Assembly (NCBI GenBank): GCA_007922305.1
Contig: ML677358.1
Location: 12,665,343-12,729,342 of the forward strand
DNA from: Dermatemys mawii
Lineage: Eukaryota > Chordata > Testudines > Dermatemydidae
Direction of reading: 5' to 3'
Length of the DNA stretch: 64,000 nucleotides
Shown: positions 60,404-64,000 of the stretch, piece by piece
Layout: each line of letters opens with the position of its first letter
How positions within the stretch are numbered: position 1 is the stretch's first letter
Notes under the pieces: generated by a model
Database searches by the model: none
Told to the model about the DNA's origin: nothing
What the model saw: the letters and a program-made list of their open reading frames with translations, nothing else
Program-made: the position numbers and the translations under genes

Positions 60404-60515
60404 GGGCCAGATTCTGCTCTCACTTAGACCAGTGTAAGGGCCTCAACGAACTCCCATTGAAGTCAATGACAATGGTCCCATTGATTTCAATGAAAGTTGG
60501 AACAGATTCTAGGCC
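60404..60515. repeat. Foldback repeat, 112 bases
   Basis: 'gggccagattctgctctcac' at the start and 'acagattctaggcc' at the end. The centre carries 'ccattgaagtcaatgacaatggtcccattgatttcaatg', itself two self-complementary pieces. Confidence 0.75.
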
Positions 60516-60540
60516 TAGAGCACCAATTCATAAAGAATCC

Positions 60541-60606
60541 CTATTCAGGACAGAACTTTAGCATATGCTTAAAATTAACTATGTGTATCAGCGCTGTCCT
60601 GAATGG
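60541..60606. repeat. Foldback repeat (66 bases)
   Basis: 'ctattcaggacag' pairs with 'ctgtcctgaatgg'. The loop contains 'agcatatgcttaa'. Confidence 0.6.
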
Positions 60607-60689
60607 GAACGGACTTCAGCCTATGCTTACGCGCTGTCTTCGTTTGGGGTCAAAGCCAGCAATAACTAGATTGACCAGCCAACGGTAAC

Positions 60690-60812
60690 TAGGGTGACCA
60701 GCCAGCAAGTATGAAAAATTGGGATGGGGGTAGGGGGTAATAGGAGTCTATATAAGAAAAAGACCGCAAAAACAGGACTGTCCTAAAAAAATCAGGACAT
60801 CTGGTCATCCTA
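60690..60812. mobile_element. Small TA-flanked MITE, 123 bases
   Basis: The left end 'tagggtgaccagcc' and right end 'acatctggtcatccta' are inverted. It is the reverse-orientation relative of 28,944-29,070 ('ggtaataggagtctatataag', 'gactgtcct'). A local near-duplication of 'aactagattgaccagcca' lies just upstream (60,664). Confidence 0.8.
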
Positions 60813-61529
60813 GCAGTAATGCAATTGTAATTAACCAGTGTCCAAGAGAGGAGAACCATGCTTGTTAATTACTGATACAATGGTGTACTCTTTCCAGGGC
60901 AAAATGCTGTCTGGAAAGTTCAGCTTCATTTTTATTTGTATTTTTTCACTCCATGAGTTAGGTGTGTCAGATTTTCAACTATACAGAGCCTTGCTTCTCA
61001 CACACAAAGTGCCACAAAATACGGGCGAAAGTGTCTGCAATAAAACAAAGCAGTCACTTAGCAAATCAGTCATCTCAGACTCGGATGCTAGGGTAATAAA
61101 TGGGAATAAAGATGAAGCTGTCAAGATAAAATGAAGATAAATCAATCATTATATGAGGGTATCTGAAGAATCATTTGTATGCACTTAAAAAGTATCATAT
61201 TAAACCCAGCTTCATCTAGAAGTCCCAAAAAGTCATAAATATTCATCAGCTAACCTTTCAGAGAAACTCAGCAGCTGTGCTGGTAGCCAGCTACCAAATG
61301 CAATCTAATAGAAAACCTGAGGAATAATGAAACTATTGCATGTCTGTTTCTTCATTAAAATCAGTGTGCAAATTTACATAGTTTAATTTGTGTCGGAAGA
61401 ATAATTTCTCTTCATTTATATCCAATAGGACTCATGATCAATATTTAGTTTTAATTCCAGTCTGGCATTTGCTCTCCCACATTGTCAGATGTCTGCAGTT
61501 ATTTTAGGTACAGCACTCCTGAGACAATG

Positions 61530-62221
61530 CAGCAGCAGTCAAAAAAAATGAACAGAATGTTGGGAATGATAAAGAAAGGGATAGATAATAATACAGAAAA
61601 TATCATATTGCCTCTATATAAATCCATCGTATGCCCACTTCTTGAATACTGCATGCAGATGTGGTCACCCCATCTCAAAAAAGATATATTTGAATTGGAA
61701 AAGTTTCAGAAAAGGGCAACAAAAATGATTAGGGGTATGGAACAGCTTCTGTATGAGGAGAAATTAATAAAATGGAGACTTTTCAGCTTGGAAAAGAGAT
61801 GACTGAGGGCGGATGTGATAGTGGTCTATGAAATAACGTATGGTGTAGAGAAAGTAAACAAGGAAGTATTATTTACTTCTTCTCATAACACAAGACCTAG
61901 GGGTCACCCAATGAAAAAATAGCAGGATTAAAACAAACAAAAGGAAGTATTTCTTCACAAAACACCGTCAACCTGTGGAACTCCTTGCCAGAGGATGTTG
62001 TGAAGGCCAAGACTATAACAGAGTTCAAGAAAGAACTAGCTAAATTCATGGAGAATAGGTCCTCCAATGACTATTAGCCAGGATGGGCAGGGATGGTGTC
62101 CCTAGCCTCAGAAGCTGGGAACGTGAAATGGGATGGATCATTTGATGATTACCTGTTCTGTTCATTCCCTCTGGGGCACCTGGCATTGGCCACCGTCAGA
62201 AGATAGGACACCGGGCTAGAT
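61530..62221 (+). mobile_element. CR1 LINE, 5' part of an interrupted copy
   Basis: Starts in the last part of ORF2 and runs into the 3' untranslated region ('tattagccaggatgggcagggatgg', 'gattacctgttctgttcattccctctgggg'). The element is 5'-truncated. It is cut by the hAT insertion at 62,222 and resumes at 63,031 ('ggctagatggacctttggtctgatccagtatgg'). Confidence 0.95.
61548..61802 (+). pseudogene. CR1 ORF2 remnant (reverse transcriptase C-terminal region)
   Basis: About 85 residues remain open, including 'KSIVCPLLEYCMQMWSPHLK', 'ELEKFQKRATKMI' and 'YEEKLIKWRLFSLEKR'. This is the conserved region just after the reverse transcriptase core of CR1/non-LTR ORF2 proteins. A stop at 61,800 and later frame breaks interrupt what should continue towards the 'LPEDVVKAK'-type C-terminus (visible as 'ccagaggatgttgtgaaggccaag' at 61,989). 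No catalytic residues are present, so the fragment is inactive. Confidence 0.9.
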
Positions 62222-63030
62222 CGGGGTGGCCAAACATTTTGGCCCGGGGGCCACAGTGGGGTTAAAAATTGTGCGGAGGGCTGGATAGGGAAGGCTGTAC
62301 CTCCCCAAACAGCCTGCCCCTGCTCCTTATCCAACCCCTACCCAGTTCCCTCCCCCCAACTGCCCCCCTCAGAACTCCTGATCCATCTAACCCCCACCCC
62401 CTGCTCCTTGTCCCCTAATCGCACCCTCCAGAGACTCCCACCACTCTAACTGCTGCCCCAGAACCCCACCCCCTATCTAAGCCCCCCTCTTCTTTGTTCC
62501 CTGACTGCCCCCTTCCAAGATCTCCCCACTCTAACCACCACCCCCGGGGACCCCACCCCCCATTTAAGCCTCCCTGCTTTGTTTCCTGACTACCCCCTCC
62601 TGAGATCCCCCGACCCTAACCACCACATTCCGGGACCCCACCACCTAACCTTCCCCCCTTGCTTACCTTACTGAGCCAGGCGCTCCTTGATCTGGCTGGC
62701 CAGGGAGTGCGGGGCCCTGCGGCTCCCCACGGTTGACCCGGCCCCTGGCCAGGGAGCATAGGGCCCTGCGGCTCCCTGCGCTCCACCCTATCCCCGGCCA
62801 GGGAGCGCGTGACTCTGCGGCCCGCTGCGCTGGGCCCAGCAATGGAGGGCAGGGCCCGCCAGCTTCCCGCGCTTGGCCCCTGGCCCAGGAGCGTAGGGAC
62901 CTGCAGCTCCCCATGCTGGACATGGCCTCCAGCCAGGGAGTGTGGGGTGGGCCCAGCCCGGGAGCGCGGGCCGGATGAAAATGGCTGGTGAGCCACATGT
63001 GGCCCGCGGACCATAGTTTGCCCACCCCTG
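62222..63030. mobile_element. hAT-type transposon nested in CR1, 809 bases
   Basis: The termini 'cggggtggccaaac' and (complement) 'caggggtgggcaaac' are hAT-like inverted ends. A perfect 8-base duplication, ggctagat, flanks it (62,214-62,221 and 63,031-63,038), and removing the insert rejoins the CR1 consensus. The left half (62,280-62,660) is a C-rich tandem array of about 60-base units. The right half is CpG-rich, with repeated 'ggccctgcggctccc' and 'ccggccagggagcg' words. Open frames of up to 167 codons across it on both strands come from this stop-poor repeat DNA. No transposase is encoded. Confidence 0.95.
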
Positions 63031-63075
63031 GGCTAGATGGACCTTTGGTCTGATCCAGTATGGCCATTCTTATAG
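63031..63075 (+). mobile_element. CR1 LINE, 3' end of the interrupted copy
   Basis: Continuation of 61,530-62,221 after the nested insertion, ending 'agtatggccattctta'. Confidence 0.95.
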
Positions 63076-63584
63076 ATACAATTTTTGCATATTCCCATTT
63101 CTTATGTAATAAGAATTTTTGCATGTGACTAAAAGAAAAAGGTAATCTGTCAAACCCAGGGACCACGAGCCTGATTTACACCATTAGAGACGAAATCCCA
63201 TCCTATGATCCAAATCCTCAGCTGTACTAAGCAGCTGAAGGAGGGGTATGTGACTGCACCACCTTCCCACCTCAGACTGGGGCTGAAATGGCCTTACAGC
63301 TGTTCTAAATTCTTCTGGCTGCAGCAGACCACAAGGGACCAGTCCACTAGCCAGAGCTTGGGTGAATCTCTGCACGTTCTGGCCCTGCCTTCAGCCATGC
63401 CCCCAGCCCACCTTGCTGAGACCAATATATCCCTGATGCATGTCAGGGAGGGGAGATGGCTATGCTACGATAGGGAGAATTCTCATCTGCTCCTTTCTGG
63501 CCGCTTTGTGCAGCCTGAGTTGCCATGCCAGAAGCTGAGGATTTAGCCCTGAGTCTACTGGTTTGTCCTGGTGAAGCTGCATAA
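63076..63584. other. No gene or repeat recognised
   Basis: Contains a 113-codon plus-strand frame (63,205-63,546) without recognisable domain or splice support. Confidence 0.45.
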
Positions 63585-63690
63585 TAAGCCCGACTCTGAG
63601 CTGAGTTGCACTGGTGAAAACCCAGGATCACTCCACAGAAAGTCCATATGGAGAGTCTGGAATTACGCCAGCATGGAACTGCAATCAAAA
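63585..63690. repeat. Foldback repeat (weak)
   Basis: 'gcccgactctgagctgagttgcactgg' and 'ctggaattacgccagcatggaactgcaatcaaaatc' form a decayed pair of the palindrome family. Confidence 0.45.
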
Positions 63691-63742
63691 TCATCTCCAA
63701 CGTATCTAAATTTTGGCAGCATTACAAAAAATTAAACCAAGT

Positions 63743-63830
63743 GATCCAAATTCTCCACTCAGTTACATCCGTGGTATCCCGTTGACTTCCCAGAGGATGC
63801 ACAGGTGCAACAGAGAAAAATCTGACCCCA
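63743..63830. repeat. Foldback repeat
   Basis: 'gatccaaattctccactcagttacatcc' pairs with 'gatgcacaggtgcaacagagaaaaatctgacccc'. 'cccgttgacttccca' is the central motif. Confidence 0.65.
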
Positions 63831-64000
63831 GGGATGTTTAGAAAGAATAAAAAAGATTCCATGGCAAAGGAGTAAAATGTCCTAAGGGCCAGTTCAACCC
63901 CCCCCAGAGCCCCAACAGCTGTCAGCAACTAAGTCTCCAAACTTTGGTGATTTAAAATGAATAAAGGAGAAGGACAGTGAGAGCATTTCAGTTTTCAACC

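Noticed and set aside
62616..63166. Minus-strand frames of 132 and 167 codons
   Set aside because: They lie across the nested hAT element and consist of its repeated GC-rich words.
1..64000. CRISPR array, integron, prophage or bacterial-type operon
   Set aside because: No regularly spaced direct repeats, no co-directional gene clusters and no ribosome-binding-site/ORF structure. Repeat content is clearly vertebrate.

Overview
This window is nuclear DNA of a reptile, almost certainly a turtle. The main evidence is seven CR1 LINE fragments. Several carry the 3' tail that is abundant in turtle genomes (a 'ctagatggacctttggtctg' type end at 52,185 and 63,033). Mammalian-type SINEs such as Alu are absent, old CORE-SINE (MIR-like) copies are present, and there are many hAT-type and foldback DNA transposons. 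Nothing looks bacterial, plasmid or viral. Nearly all open frames here are of chance length for 64 kb of six-frame sequence.

Layout. From 1 to 13.6 kb the DNA is intergenic or intronic. It holds a CR1 tail, a MITE with two internal hairpins (4.5 kb), a TA-flanked element (5.7 kb) and three hAT insertions with target duplications (9.3, 10.7 and 12.3 kb). A strong CpG island lies at 13.6-14.6 kb and is the best promoter in the window. A consensus splice donor inside it points to minus-strand transcription, so a first exon may lead leftwards. From 14.6 to 27.1 kb the DNA is largely free of recognisable repeats, especially 21.9-27.1 kb. Exceptions are a hAT-like element (19.1 kb), a second copy of the hairpin MITE (20.0 kb) and an inverted-repeat element with an internal tRNA-like segment (21.4 kb). 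From 27 to 38 kb there are DNA transposons, three CR1 fragments and one well-preserved MIR-like SINE.

Possible gene on the plus strand at 39.9-47.8 kb. A 180-base, Pro/Ser-rich open segment at 39,865-40,044 has a good acceptor and donor and is phase 0 at both ends. Two alternative downstream pieces fit it in frame. One is at 40,177-40,311 and ends in a stop. The other is at 47,654-47,800 and encodes a hydrophobic helix, a stop and a nearby AATAAA. I could not identify the protein, and these remain predictions.

From 48 to 64 kb there are further CR1, MIR-like and foldback repeats. A frameshifted, Lys/Glu-rich minus-strand reading frame at 54.4-54.9 kb is probably a decayed pseudogene, and there is a large inverted repeat at 57.4 kb. 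At 61.5-63.1 kb an 809-base hAT element sits inside a CR1 LINE with a perfect 8-base target duplication. A recurring motif across the window is a family of short (70-130 base) imperfect palindromes with GGCC-type ends. No previously undescribed enzymatic or defence-type system is visible. The items most worth following are the predicted exons, the CpG-island transcript, the palindrome family and the nested transposons.
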